This document shows positions 37,490-45,852 of a stretch of 64,000 nucleotides of DNA, piece after piece; position 1 is the first letter of the stretch; every line of letters begins with the position of its first letter. Source of the stretch: Nocardia cyriacigeorgica (GTDB lineage: Bacteria; Actinomycetota; Actinomycetes; Mycobacteriales; Mycobacteriaceae); assembly GCF_005863245.1 (NCBI RefSeq), contig NZ_VBUT01000006.1, positions 186,001 to 250,000 on the forward strand, given 5' to 3'. The notes beneath the pieces are model-generated. The model was not told the origin of the DNA. It ran no database searches and saw only the letters and a program-made list of their open reading frames with translations. The position numbers were made by a program, and so were the translations under genes.

Positions 37490-38728
37490 TCACCGCTCGA
37501 ACAGGGTCTGCCCGAGATACCCGCCGGGCGCGCGGACACCCGGCGGGATGGCGAACACCGCCGAACCCACCGGGACCGTCCACACATTGAGTGCGTCGAA
37601 CTCGGCCAGACGCTGCTGCACCGGCAGGAACTGTGCCGTCACGTCCCGTTGATAGGCCGCGAACAGCAGCCCCGAGTTCGAGGTCTCGCCCGGACGCGGC
37701 GGATCGTCGTAGTTGTACCCACGACGCAGGAACCGCTCGCCGTCATGAGTGTGATGGGCGCGAGCGATATGCGACGACGGTGGGATCACCGGGATGCCGT
37801 CGCCGTCGACGGCCGCGAAATCCGGTTCGTCGAACTCGCTCGTCCCGGTCAGCGGCGCACCGTTGGACAACCGCCGCCCGACCGTCAATTCCCTGCCCTC
37901 CGGGTCGATTTCATCCCAGGTGTCCAGGGTCATCGCGATCCGGCGCAACACCAGCGACGTCCCGCCCGCCAGCCATGGCTGAGCGGCGCCGTCATCCCAC
38001 ACCAGCCGCTCGAAATCCGGTGTGTCCGCGACGAGATTGACCGTGCCGTCGACCTGACCCATCAGATTGCGTGGTGTGGCGCCCGGTGCGGCGTCGCGGA
38101 ATCCGCGCTGCACCCAGCGCACCGCCACCAGCGACTTCACACTCTTGCAGAGCACCCGGACCGCATGTGCGACCGTCGTCGGCTCCTCGGCACAGATCTG
38201 CAACAGCAGATCGCCGTCACCGTAGGCGGGATCGAGCCGGTCGATGGGGAACGGCGGCAACGGTTTCAGCCACTGCGGGCGCCGGTCGGCCAGTCCGGCC
38301 ACGTCGAACACGCGCGGGCCGAACCCGACGGTGACGGTGAGCCGCGCCGGCCGTTCGGCCAGTTCCGGTTCGGTGTCACCGAGTGCGGGGCGACCGGCGG
38401 TGAGCCGCGCCGCGTCCTCGGTCCAGATCTTCAGCACACCGACGATGTCGTCACGGTCGGTGCCCGGCCGCAGATCCAGTGCCACGAACGCCGCGTGCGC
38501 GGGAGGTGTGGTCGCGATCCCGGCCTGGTGTTCGCCGTAGAACGGCTCGACCGCCGAGGCCACGGGCGAGGGCTCGTCGCGGTGGGTGGTGAACGCGGCC
38601 GCGCCGAGGCCGAGACCGGCGACGCCCGCGGCGGCCGCACCGCCACCGAGCAGCCGCCGCCGGTTCAGCCGGACGGAACGGGCGCGGGCCGGCTCAACCA
38701 CCGTGCCCCGGCGCCGCGGCGCCGTCAC
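37490..38728 (-). CDS. Tat-exported DyP-type haem peroxidase
   Basis: 412 residues. The N-terminus carries a twin-arginine signal (LNRRRLLGGGAAAAGVAGLG), so the folded haem protein is exported by Tat. DyP features: the distal GxxDG motif in NLMGQVDGTVN, the proximal haem His in PPSSHIARAHHTHDG, and the SGLLFAAYQRDVTAQFLPVQ segment. It oxidises substrates with peroxide outside the membrane. Some family members (EfeB) act in iron uptake; Streptomyces DtpA acts in copper trafficking and is encoded with copper chaperones. The PCuAC gene directly upstream overlaps this one, favouring a DtpA-like role. Start GTG 38728 gives a 35-bp overlap; GTG 38701 would give an 8-bp overlap and is a good alternative. 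Confidence 0.9.
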   Translation of the reverse strand: MTAPRRRGTVVEPARARSVRLNRRRLLGGGAAAAGVAGLGLGAAAFTTHRDEPSPVASAVEPFYGEHQAGIATTPPAHAAFVALDLRPGTDRDDIVGVLKIWTEDAARLTAGRPALGDTEPELAERPARLTVTVGFGPRVFDVAGLADRRPQWLKPLPPFPIDRLDPAYGDGDLLLQICAEEPTTVAHAVRVLCKSVKSLVAVRWVQRGFRDAAPGATPRNLMGQVDGTVNLVADTPDFERLVWDDGAAQPWLAGGTSLVLRRIAMTLDTWDEIDPEGRELTVGRRLSNGAPLTGTSEFDEPDFAAVDGDGIPVIPPSSHIARAHHTHDGERFLRRGYNYDDPPRPGETSNSGLLFAAYQRDVTAQFLPVQQRLAEFDALNVWTVPVGSAVFAIPPGVRAPGGYLGQTLFER

Positions 38729-39251
38729 CGTGCTCGCCGCCGGGCTCGTAATTCTCCTGATTACCAGGGAAGTCGCGAACCTGCGCGGTGAACGTGGTGG
38801 TCGAGCCGTCGTCGAAGGTGAGCGTGACCGGCGCCTCCGAACCGGTGCGCAGCGGACCGCGCAAACCCATGAACATGATGTGGTTGCCGCCGGGCTCGAG
38901 CGCGAGATCGCCGCCCGCCGGGATGCGGAACCCGCCCGCCTTCGGGCGCATGACCTTGACGCCGTCGTCGCCGGTCACAACCTCGTGCAATTCGACGGTG
39001 GCCGAGGCCGGGCTGGTTGCCGAGACGACGGTGACGTCCTCGTCGCCGTCATTGTGCAGCTGCCCGAAGGCCGCCGACATGCCGCTGTCGGCGGCCTTGG
39101 CCCACTGCTCGGTGATGGTGACGGCCGAAGCGGCATCGGCCGGTGCGCCGGAATCGCCGGAGCAGCCGAGCGCGACCAGCGGGGCGGCGGCCACCAAGGC
39201 GGTGGCGGCCGCGCGGCGCAGGCGTGAGCGCGCGGAAACGATGTGGAACAT
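38694..39251 (-). CDS. PCu(A)C-type copper chaperone lipoprotein
   Basis: 185 residues. Signal peptide with lipobox (PLVALGC, Cys30), so a predicted extracytoplasmic lipoprotein. The copper-binding pattern of PCuAC proteins, His-x11-Met-x22-His-x-Met, is visible: VELHEVVTGDDGVKVMRP and GGNHIMFMGLRGPL. Such proteins hand Cu(I) to cytochrome oxidase or other copper sites. A Gly/His-rich tail (HGDGAAAPGHGG) may also bind metal. ATG 39251 lacks a strong Shine-Dalgarno but follows AGGGAGATCCC. It overlaps the DyP gene, forming a two-gene copper/haem unit. Confidence 0.88.
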   Translation of the reverse strand: MFHIVSARSRLRRAAATALVAAAPLVALGCSGDSGAPADAASAVTITEQWAKAADSGMSAAFGQLHNDGDEDVTVVSATSPASATVELHEVVTGDDGVKVMRPKAGGFRIPAGGDLALEPGGNHIMFMGLRGPLRTGSEAPVTLTFDDGSTTTFTAQVRDFPGNQENYEPGGEHGDGAAAPGHGG

Positions 39252-39715
39252 GGGATCTCCCTGTACGGGTTGGTGTGGATGGTGGATGGTGGATGTGCGG
39301 GGTGGTTCCCTGGGCGATCCGGGCGGATGCGAACGTTGGCCGGACGTTGGCATTGCCGTGCGGCTCGCCTCGTGCGCCGCCCGGGGGCAGGCGGTCCTGC
39401 GGGGCTTGCGACGAACGTCCCGGGGCCTCAGTGGATGCGCGCTGTGTACGCAGCTCGATGAAGCCCGCGAGCGAGCGCACCTGTCGCGCCGCCGCCCAGC
39501 ACGGTCCCTGAATCCGCCGGGTGACAAGGATTCAGCGAGTGCGGAGGAAGCCGGTCGGCGGCTTCGCGGCCGTGCCGACACCGGTACGGTGCTGCTGCCG
39601 GTCCTGTTCAGCGATCCGTGTTGGTGGCGGTGTGGTTCCGGCTATCCGCGCCGTGCTTCAGCGACCGATACGGTGCGGGTCACCGGTCTGCGTAGCGCGT
39701 GCTGGTCAACGTGAC
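39252..39715. other. Intergenic region upstream of the copper chaperone gene
   Basis: 464 bp with no supported gene. It must hold the promoter of the PCuAC-DyP pair on the minus strand. A short tandem repeat, GGATGGT in three near copies, lies at about 39276-39297. No copper-regulator box is recognised. Confidence 0.45.
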
Positions 39716-40315
39716 TCACCACGTGTACGTCGGCGCACGCATGAGCGTGCCGGCGCACGTCGCGATCGACGCTGGGAACTGCCAGGCCGCAACAGGTGGC
39801 CCACGCGTACCGCGACCGGAGGTGAGCAGCAGGCGCGGTGGAATCAGCGGATCACTGCCCGCCGCAAGAGAACTCGGCGCCCACGGCGGTGGACCGGCGA
39901 GCACGGCGCACAGTACCGACACCGCGCGACGCACGCTCGACAACGACCGCCGCACAGCGAGTTCGGCGCCCCGGATCAGCACCGCGCCGGCCGGGATGGC
40001 GACCAGGTGGGTGGCCAGCATGATCGCGGCCGAGTGCGATCCGTGGTGGTGGCCCGGCCCGGCGGTCAGGGCGAGATGGCCGATGGCCTGCCCCGCGGTC
40101 AGCAGCAGCATCACCTGCGCGAGCCCGGGCCGCAGCGGCAGGGCCCGGGCGAGCGTGCCGATCACCGCGCACGCGCCGAGCAGCAGGGTGATCGAGGCGG
40201 ATCCCGGTGCGACGACACCGCCGCCGAGCGCGTGGGCGGCGATACTCACCGCGCCGCACGCGGAGCCGACGAACGCGCCCCGCAACGAGGCGACTGCCGA
40301 CCCGGACGAACGCAC
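39716..40315 (-). CDS. Membrane protein with histidine-rich loop
   Basis: 199 residues. About five hydrophobic helices (LRGAFVGSACGAVSIAAHAL, ITLLLGACAVIGTLARALPL, LAQVMLLLTAGQAIGHLALT, AIMLATHLVAIPAGAVLIRG, SVRRAVSVLCAVLAG). A GPGHHHGSHSAA loop carries four histidines and suggests metal contact. Start GTG 40315 is supported by TAGTAT ending 6 bases upstream on the minus strand. Adjacent (464 bp) to the PCuAC-DyP copper unit and on the same strand, so a role in copper handling is plausible but unproven. The C-terminal 50 residues are Pro/Arg-rich and soluble. Confidence 0.65.
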   Translation of the reverse strand: MRSSGSAVASLRGAFVGSACGAVSIAAHALGGGVVAPGSASITLLLGACAVIGTLARALPLRPGLAQVMLLLTAGQAIGHLALTAGPGHHHGSHSAAIMLATHLVAIPAGAVLIRGAELAVRRSLSSVRRAVSVLCAVLAGPPPWAPSSLAAGSDPLIPPRLLLTSGRGTRGPPVAAWQFPASIATCAGTLMRAPTYTW

Positions 40316-40472
40316 CCACCCATACTACGGACAGTCGTAGCCCGCGCGATGCTCGGATCAGGTCACGATGAGGTCTTGACGGCGCAACCCCGCACGCTGG
40401 ATACTTCGGTCGCGATAGCTGTCAGGTATCAATTGCTTCACTATCAGACGAGCATTCGTTCACGGAGTGAGC

Positions 40473-40751
40473 ATGATGGTCCTTCACGCAGTTCACGAGT
40501 TCGTCGCGCAAGTGGCCGATCCCACGCCACAGGCGCCGCCGATCTCCGACCAGATCGACAAGCTCGTGCGCTATTTCACCTGGTTCGTGCTGCTGTCGGG
40601 CGTTCTCGGCATCACCGTGGCCGGCGGCCGCTTCGCCTGGGAGAAGTGGAACAACGGCTCGCTGGCCTCGCCGAAGATGGTGGTCGGCGGGATGCTCGGC
40701 GGCGTCATCGCCACCAGCGCGGGCACCCTGATGAACTCGCTGATCGGCTGA
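40473..40751 (+). CDS. Small two-helix membrane protein, pilin-subunit-like
   Basis: 92 residues. An N-terminal amphipathic/leader part is followed by two hydrophobic helices: FTWFVLLSGVLGITVAGGRF and VVGGMLGGVIATSAGTLMNS, linked by a short basic-aromatic loop (AWEKWNNGSLASPK). This two-helix plan resembles VirB2/TrbC-type small membrane proteins of type IV secretion systems and actinobacterial conjugative elements, but no such system is next to it. The start ATG 40473 has GGAG 5 bases upstream; GTG 40467 and ATG 40476 are alternatives. Function unknown. Confidence 0.6.
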   Translation: MMVLHAVHEFVAQVADPTPQAPPISDQIDKLVRYFTWFVLLSGVLGITVAGGRFAWEKWNNGSLASPKMVVGGMLGGVIATSAGTLMNSLIG

Positions 40752-40822
40752 ACCGCCCGAATCGGGCGCAGGCGCTCACCGAATCTCCACAATTGGCCCC
40801 GGATCTCTCCACAGCCGCTGGC

Positions 40823-40828
40823 TAATGT
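40823..40828 (+). promoter_or_regulatory. -10 box TAATGT, leaderless response-regulator operon
   Basis: TAATGT ends 8 bases before ATG 40837. It would drive the regulator-kinase pair. Confidence 0.5.
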
Positions 40829-40836
40829 AAGCCCGC

Positions 40837-41520
40837 ATGGAGCACAGTGCGGCGCGCAGGATCTTGGTGGTCGACGACGAGATCACCATCGCCGAGTCGG
40901 TGGGCGCCCGTTTGCGGGCGGAGGGGTTCGTCGTCGAACTCGCCCACGACGGACCGGCCGCGGTCGCCGCCGCCGAAGCCCGCCGGCCGGATCTGGTCGT
41001 CCTCGACGTGATGCTGCCCGGCTTCGACGGGCTCGAGGTGTGCCGGCGCATCCAGGCCGCGCACCCGGTGCCGGTGCTCATGCTCACCGCGCGCACCGAC
41101 GAAACCGACCAGCTGGTCGGGCTCGGTGTCGGTGCGGACGACTATCTCACCAAACCGTTCTCACTGCGCATCCTGACCGCACGCGTGCACGCGCTGCTGC
41201 GGCGGGTGGAGCGCAGCGCCGGGGGAGACGGCGCCGCGCTCGTCGTCGGTGACCTGCGCATCGACCTGGATGAGCGCCGGGTGTGGCGGGGCGGGGTGGA
41301 AACCCAGCTGACGCCGCTGGAATTCGATCTGCTGGCGCGGCTGGCGCGCCGTCCGCGCGCGGTGCTCGCCAGGGAACGGCTGTTGGAGGAGGTATGGGAC
41401 TGGGCCGACGCGGCGGGCAGTCGCGCGGTGGACAGCCATATCAAGGCGCTGCGCCGCAAGCTGGGCGCCGACCTGATCCGCACCGTGCACGGCGTCGGCT
41501 ACGCGCTCGAGGCGCGATGA
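40837..41520 (+). CDS. OmpR/PhoB family response regulator
   Basis: 227 residues. Receiver domain with acidic residues in ILVVDDEIT, phosphorylatable Asp57 in LVVLDVMLPGFDGLE, Thr in VLMLTARTDE and Lys in DDYLTKPFSLR. The C-terminal winged helix (about 130-225) has LTPLEFDLLARLARRPRAVL, SHIKALRRKLG and IRTVHGVGYALE. Its stop overlaps the kinase start (ATGA), so the pair is co-translated. Confidence 0.93.
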   Translation: MEHSAARRILVVDDEITIAESVGARLRAEGFVVELAHDGPAAVAAAEARRPDLVVLDVMLPGFDGLEVCRRIQAAHPVPVLMLTARTDETDQLVGLGVGADDYLTKPFSLRILTARVHALLRRVERSAGGDGAALVVGDLRIDLDERRVWRGGVETQLTPLEFDLLARLARRPRAVLARERLLEEVWDWADAAGSRAVDSHIKALRRKLGADLIRTVHGVGYALEAR

Positions 41521-42554
41521 CCGGCGCCGATCGGTGGCGGCAGCTGGCCCGCCGGATCGCCGACACGCTGCCGCGGCCGCTGGATCCGGTGCGCTCGATC
41601 AAACTGAAACTGGCGATCCTGATGCTGTGCGCGGGCGGCGTGGCCTTCGGCTACTTCCGGCTGCAAATCGGCTGGCTACCGCCACGCACAACCCTCGCCG
41701 CCACCGCGATCGCCCTGGTCACCTCGCAGGTGCTCGCGCACGGCATCACCAGGCCGCTGCGGGAGATGACCGCGGCCGCCAAACGAATGGCGCATGGCGA
41801 TTACAGCCGCCGGGTGCGGGCCAGCTCCCGTGACGAGGTGGGTGAGCTGGCCGAGGCGTTCAATCAGATGGCCGCGGATCTGGCCGCCGCCGACCGGCAG
41901 CGTCGCGAGCTGATCGCCAACGTCTCCCATGAACTGCGCACGCCCGTCACGGCCTTGAACGCGCTGCTGGAGAACCTGGTCGACGGTGTGTCGCAACCGG
42001 ATCCGCGCACCCTGCGCACGGCGCTCGCGCAGACCGAGCGACTCGGCCTGCTGGTGACCGAACTGCTCGATCTGTCCAGCATCGAAGCCGGTGCCCTGCC
42101 GCTGGACCGGGAACGGTTCCCGATCGAGCCGCTGCTGGCCGAGGTGGTCGCCGAAGCCGAGGTCACCACCGCCGCGCTCGGCCGCGGGGTGCGGTTCCGG
42201 ACCGACGTGCGTCCCGGCGGGGTGTGCGTGTTCGCCGACCGTGCACGGTTGCATCAAGTGCTGCTCAACCTGCTCGACAACGCCGCGCGGCACGGCCCGG
42301 CCGGTGGTGAGGTGCGCATCGAGGTGAGCGGCGAACCGGACCGCGTCGTCATCGACGTCGGTGACGACGGCCCCGGCATCCCGACCGCCGAACGCGCCCA
42401 CATCTTCGACCGTTTCACCCGCGGCGGCCGCGCCGACGGCGGCGGCACCGGCCTCGGCCTCGCCATCGCCCGCTGGGTGGTCGACCTGCACGGCGGCACC
42501 ATCGCCGTCGCCGACCCCGGCTCCCGCATCCGAGTGATCCTGCCCGGCCACTGA
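41517..42554 (+). CDS. OmpR-class sensor histidine kinase
   Basis: 345 residues. Two transmembrane segments (about 30-50 and 60-75) are separated by only a few residues, so there is almost no extracytoplasmic sensor. Then HAMP (TRPLREMTAAAKRMAHGDYS), HisKA with His138 in NVSHELRTPVTAL, and HATPase with LHQVLLNLLDNAARHG, DVGDDGPGI and GTGLGLAIARWV. It probably senses membrane state or a partner membrane protein; the DUF4173 protein encoded 71 bp downstream is a candidate partner. An imperfect hairpin (42571-42594) separates the two. Confidence 0.92.
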   Translation: MTGADRWRQLARRIADTLPRPLDPVRSIKLKLAILMLCAGGVAFGYFRLQIGWLPPRTTLAATAIALVTSQVLAHGITRPLREMTAAAKRMAHGDYSRRVRASSRDEVGELAEAFNQMAADLAAADRQRRELIANVSHELRTPVTALNALLENLVDGVSQPDPRTLRTALAQTERLGLLVTELLDLSSIEAGALPLDRERFPIEPLLAEVVAEAEVTTAALGRGVRFRTDVRPGGVCVFADRARLHQVLLNLLDNAARHGPAGGEVRIEVSGEPDRVVIDVGDDGPGIPTAERAHIFDRFTRGGRADGGGTGLGLAIARWVVDLHGGTIAVADPGSRIRVILPGH

Positions 42555-42570
42555 CCCGTACCCACCCACA

Positions 42571-42594
42571 CCCCGGACCGGCCTGGTCCCGGGG
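42571..42594 (+). terminator. Hairpin between kinase and DUF4173 genes
   Basis: CCCCGGACC (42571-42579) pairs with GGTCCCGGGG (42585-42594) with one bulged base. No T-tract. It may attenuate read-through into the DUF4173 gene. Confidence 0.45.
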
Positions 42595-42625
42595 CGATCC
42601 CGCACACCCACAGGAGGGGACACCC

Positions 42626-44836
42626 ATGCCCAAAGAATTCGAGCCCGACGACAAGACCACAGCGATGCCGGACCACTCCCGCGCCGTCGATGCGCCGACG
42701 GCGGCCGACGACGCGGTAGTGGATGCGTCGTCGGCGGTCGGTCCAGGCGCGAAGCCCGAAGCGCCCACGTCGGCGGACACAGCTGCGCAGCGGCCGCACA
42801 GATCCGACGCTGTCGACCCATCCGCGGCGGCCGCGGTAGCGCCAGGTGAGGCGCCATCGACGGTGAGCCCGGGCGCGATGGCTGACCTACGCGGGTCGCA
42901 GGACTCGGCTTCGCGGGCGTCGCAAGGGCCTGACGCCGTCGCCGCGCAGGCAGCGTCCGACGGTGGGGTGGTGGTTGCGCCGGTGGAGCCGTCGTCGACC
43001 GTCGGTCACGGGCCCGAGCCCGCAGCACCTGAGCCGAAAGATCCGGCGTCGCAGGCGTTGCGGGGATCCGACGCCGTCGGTGCGATGGCCGCGAAGGAAG
43101 ATTCGGTGAGGGCTGCGTCGGACGATGTCACGGATACGGTGCCGGATTCGGCTGGTGCAGCGGCGGGTGCGGCGGGTGATCGGCCCGCGTCCGGTGCGGT
43201 TTCGTCGCCGGCGGCTGTTGCTGGATCATCGGCGAAGGCCGGTGGTGCGTCGACTGCGGCCGAAGCTGGGACTACCGCCGGCGCGACGTCGACAGCGGTG
43301 TGGGCGGACCCGAGCACCCAGGTCCTCCCACCACCGGCGGGTGCAGTGCCGGTGACACTGCCGAGCGCCCGTCCACCGGTGACGCCGATGCCGCCGGCCG
43401 CCGCGCCGAAACCGCCGCCGCGGTGGCGGAAGGTCGCCCAGCCGTCGGGATTGCTTACCGCTGCGGCTGTTTCGGGTCTCGGCGCTGCGACGTTGATCCC
43501 GACGGATCGGCCCGGCGTCGGCTGGTTGCTGGCCGGCGGCGTCGGTGTCGCGGCCGTCGCGACCGTCGTCCACCGGTCGCGCCGCAGCGGCGGCTCGGCC
43601 ACCGACAATGACCCAGCCGCGCGGTTCCCGGCCGGTCGTCTCTGGTGGACGGTGCTGGCGACGGCGTTGCTCGCGGTCGGCGCGTTGCGGGCGGCCGGAT
43701 GGCTGTTCACGTTATGTGTGCTGGCCGCGGCGGCCGCGGGGTCGCTGGCGGCGGTGGGGCCGCGGTCGGTGTTCGGGCTGCGGTACGACATGTTCGCGGT
43801 TCCCATCGAGGCGGGGCGGAGCCTGCCGTGGCTGTATGCGGGTGCGCGGCGAATCCAGGGGCCGGGACGCGAGCGGGGCACGCGGCTGGCTGGGTCAGTG
43901 GCGGCGACCGCGCTGTTGCTCGCGGTGTTCGTTCCGCTGCTCGGCAGTGCGGACGCGACCTTCGCCCATATGGTCGAAAGCCTCGTGCCCGCCATCGATT
44001 CGGCCGCGGTATCGCAGTGGATCCTGATGTTCGTCATCGCGGCGCTCGGCACGGTCGGTGCGCTCTACGTGATCGCCGGCCCGCCTCGGCGCGCGTCGGG
44101 CGACGCACCGGAGTCCGGACGACGTCTGCGCCGCACCGAATGGGCGCTGCCGGTGGCCGCGTTGACGGTGTTGTTCGCGGTGTTCGTGGCGGTCCAGTTC
44201 GTGGCCATGTTCGGCGGCGACGACTATGTGCAGCGCACCGCCGGCCTCACCTACGCCGAGTACGCGCGCAGCGGCTTCTGGCAGTTGTCGACCGTCACCA
44301 TCCTCACCTTGATCGTCGTGGCGATCGTCTTGCGCTGGGCGGCAAAGGATTCGGGGCCGGATCGGCTGTGGTTGCGGGTCCTGCTGTCGGCGGTGGCGGT
44401 GCTGTCGCTGATCATCGTGGCGTCGGCGCTGACCCGGATGTGGACCTATCAGCAGGCCTACGGTTTCACCGTGCTGCGTCTGCTGGTGCTGACCTGCGAG
44501 CTGTGGATCGGCTCGGTGTATTTGCTGGTGCTGGTCGCGGTGCTGCGGTTGCGGTATAGGCGGCTGGGGCGCGCGGTCGTCGGCACCGCCATGGTGACGC
44601 TGCTGGCGCTGGCCATGCTGGACCCGGAACGCATCATCGCCGACAAGAACATCGACCGCTGGCAGAACGGACACGACCTCGACATCGGCTATCTCAGTGG
44701 GCTCTCCGCCGATATCGTGCCTGCCACCGACCGCCTGCCCGCCGAGTTGCGCGCCGTCATCGCCGACCCGATCCGGGACCGACTGCCCGCCGACACCTGG
44801 CGCAGCTGGAACTACTCGCGAGCGACGGCACGATGA
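42626..44836 (+). CDS. DUF4173-type membrane protein with long disordered N-terminus
   Basis: 736 residues. Residues 1-265 are Ala/Pro/Ser/Asp-rich, low complexity and without hydrophobic helices, with loose repeats of a (R/G)SDAV ... PSSTV unit (for example RSDAVDPSAA, EPSSTVGHGPE, GSDAVGAMAA). From about 270 to 670 there are ten or more transmembrane helices (for example LWWTVLATALLAVGALRAAG, WILMFVIAALGTVGALYVIA, TIITLIVVAIVLRW-like segment), including the conserved QRTAGLTYAEYARSGFWQL, characteristic of DUF4173/DUF4153 proteins often encoded next to two-component systems in actinobacteria. The C-terminal soluble part ends in DIGYLSGLSADIVPATDRLP. AGGAGGGG precedes the ATG. Role unknown. 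Confidence 0.8.
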   Translation: MPKEFEPDDKTTAMPDHSRAVDAPTAADDAVVDASSAVGPGAKPEAPTSADTAAQRPHRSDAVDPSAAAAVAPGEAPSTVSPGAMADLRGSQDSASRASQGPDAVAAQAASDGGVVVAPVEPSSTVGHGPEPAAPEPKDPASQALRGSDAVGAMAAKEDSVRAASDDVTDTVPDSAGAAAGAAGDRPASGAVSSPAAVAGSSAKAGGASTAAEAGTTAGATSTAVWADPSTQVLPPPAGAVPVTLPSARPPVTPMPPAAAPKPPPRWRKVAQPSGLLTAAAVSGLGAATLIPTDRPGVGWLLAGGVGVAAVATVVHRSRRSGGSATDNDPAARFPAGRLWWTVLATALLAVGALRAAGWLFTLCVLAAAAAGSLAAVGPRSVFGLRYDMFAVPIEAGRSLPWLYAGARRIQGPGRERGTRLAGSVAATALLLAVFVPLLGSADATFAHMVESLVPAIDSAAVSQWILMFVIAALGTVGALYVIAGPPRRASGDAPESGRRLRRTEWALPVAALTVLFAVFVAVQFVAMFGGDDYVQRTAGLTYAEYARSGFWQLSTVTILTLIVVAIVLRWAAKDSGPDRLWLRVLLSAVAVLSLIIVASALTRMWTYQQAYGFTVLRLLVLTCELWIGSVYLLVLVAVLRLRYRRLGRAVVGTAMVTLLALAMLDPERIIADKNIDRWQNGHDLDIGYLSGLSADIVPATDRLPAELRAVIADPIRDRLPADTWRSWNYSRATAR

Positions 44837-45032
44837 TCGGGCCGGGTCGACGCGTCCGGTACGAGCGAGCATGCCGCCCGGGAGACTCCGGCGACTCGAG
44901 CCCAGAAGGCGGGCGGCTTGCCCACACGATGATTCCCGGCTCGGGCGTCGTCTGGGATGCGGGCACGCCGACTGCCGGATCAGCGCCACGGCGCGGGGAA
45001 TCAGCCGCCGAGGACACCGGCCGGGCGTGGTC

Positions 45033-45800
45033 TCACCTGTCGCGCGGGGCGAGCAACCCGCCCATCAGGTTCGGGAACCATCGGTAGGCGGCGATCATGG
45101 CGCGGCTGTAGCGCGGCACGATGATGTATTGCTGATTGCGGCGCATGCCACGCATGATCGCGCAGGCCGCCCGGTCCGGGGAGAGGCTGTCGACGGGCCT
45201 GCGCCGCACCATCTTCCGCGGCTGCCGGGCGGACGGCGTGGGCGTCGCACCGGGAACCGCGACGCTGATCCGCACGCCGCTGCCCGCCGCCTCGGCCCGC
45301 AGCGACGTGGTCAGCCCGACCACCGCGTGCTGAGTCATCGCGTACGCCACCGATCGGGCCGTCGGCAGCAACCCGGCCACCGACACGGTGTTGACGATAT
45401 GACCGAACCCCTGCGCCCGCATCAACGCGTATCCGTGCCGGGTTCCGTGCACCATGCCCCACAGGTCCACATCGACCATGTCGTGCCACCAGCTCAGCGG
45501 CAGCGCGCCGACGTCGCCGTCGATGCGCAGATCGGCGGTATTGAACAGATAGTCGAGGCGGCCCAGATCGGCGACGGTGCCGGTGAGCAGGCGCCGGACC
45601 CGGTCGTCGTCGGCGAGATCGACCACCTGGGTGTAGCGGGCGGCGCCGTCGAGGCCCCGCGACAACTGGCGCAGCCGCTCCGCGTCGCCGTCGGCGGCGA
45701 CCACGCAGACGCCCGCTGTCACCAGCCGCCGGCACAGCGCCGCGCCGATCTCCGACGTGGCGCCGGTGACCACAGCCACTTTCTCGACACCCATCGACAC
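45033..45800 (-). CDS. SDR family protein lacking the catalytic lysine
   Basis: 255 residues, short-chain dehydrogenase/reductase fold. The cofactor loop reads VVTGATSEIGAALC, and the acidic Asp after strand 3 sits in VVDLADDD. The usual NNAG is replaced by FNTAD. Ser140 and Tyr153 of the triad are in place (NTVSVAG, VAYAMTQHAVVGL), but the Lys of YxxxK is Gln157. Loss of that Lys normally cripples classical SDR catalysis, so this may be a non-catalytic or altered-mechanism member. GTG 45800 or ATG 45794 may be the start. A palindrome CGATGT-TTT-ACATCG lies 10 bp upstream. Confidence 0.82.
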   Translation of the reverse strand: MSMGVEKVAVVTGATSEIGAALCRRLVTAGVCVVAADGDAERLRQLSRGLDGAARYTQVVDLADDDRVRRLLTGTVADLGRLDYLFNTADLRIDGDVGALPLSWWHDMVDVDLWGMVHGTRHGYALMRAQGFGHIVNTVSVAGLLPTARSVAYAMTQHAVVGLTTSLRAEAAGSGVRISVAVPGATPTPSARQPRKMVRRRPVDSLSPDRAACAIMRGMRRNQQYIIVPRYSRAMIAAYRWFPNLMGGLLAPRDR

Positions 45801-45810
45801 AACTAAACAC

Positions 45811-45825
45811 CGATGTTTTACATCG
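45811..45825. promoter_or_regulatory. Palindrome upstream of the SDR gene
   Basis: CGATGT (45811-45816) and ACATCG (45820-45825) flank TTT. It overlaps the expected promoter of the SDR gene and lies 27 bp from the LysR stop. It looks like an operator for a small dimeric repressor of unknown identity. Confidence 0.5.
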
Positions 45826-45852
45826 TCAACTCACACCCGGCTGCGGTCCCAC

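Noticed and set aside
39276..39297. GGATGGT tandem repeat as a possible CRISPR or variable repeat
   Set aside because: Only about three 7-base units without spacers; more likely simple slippage in an intergenic region.
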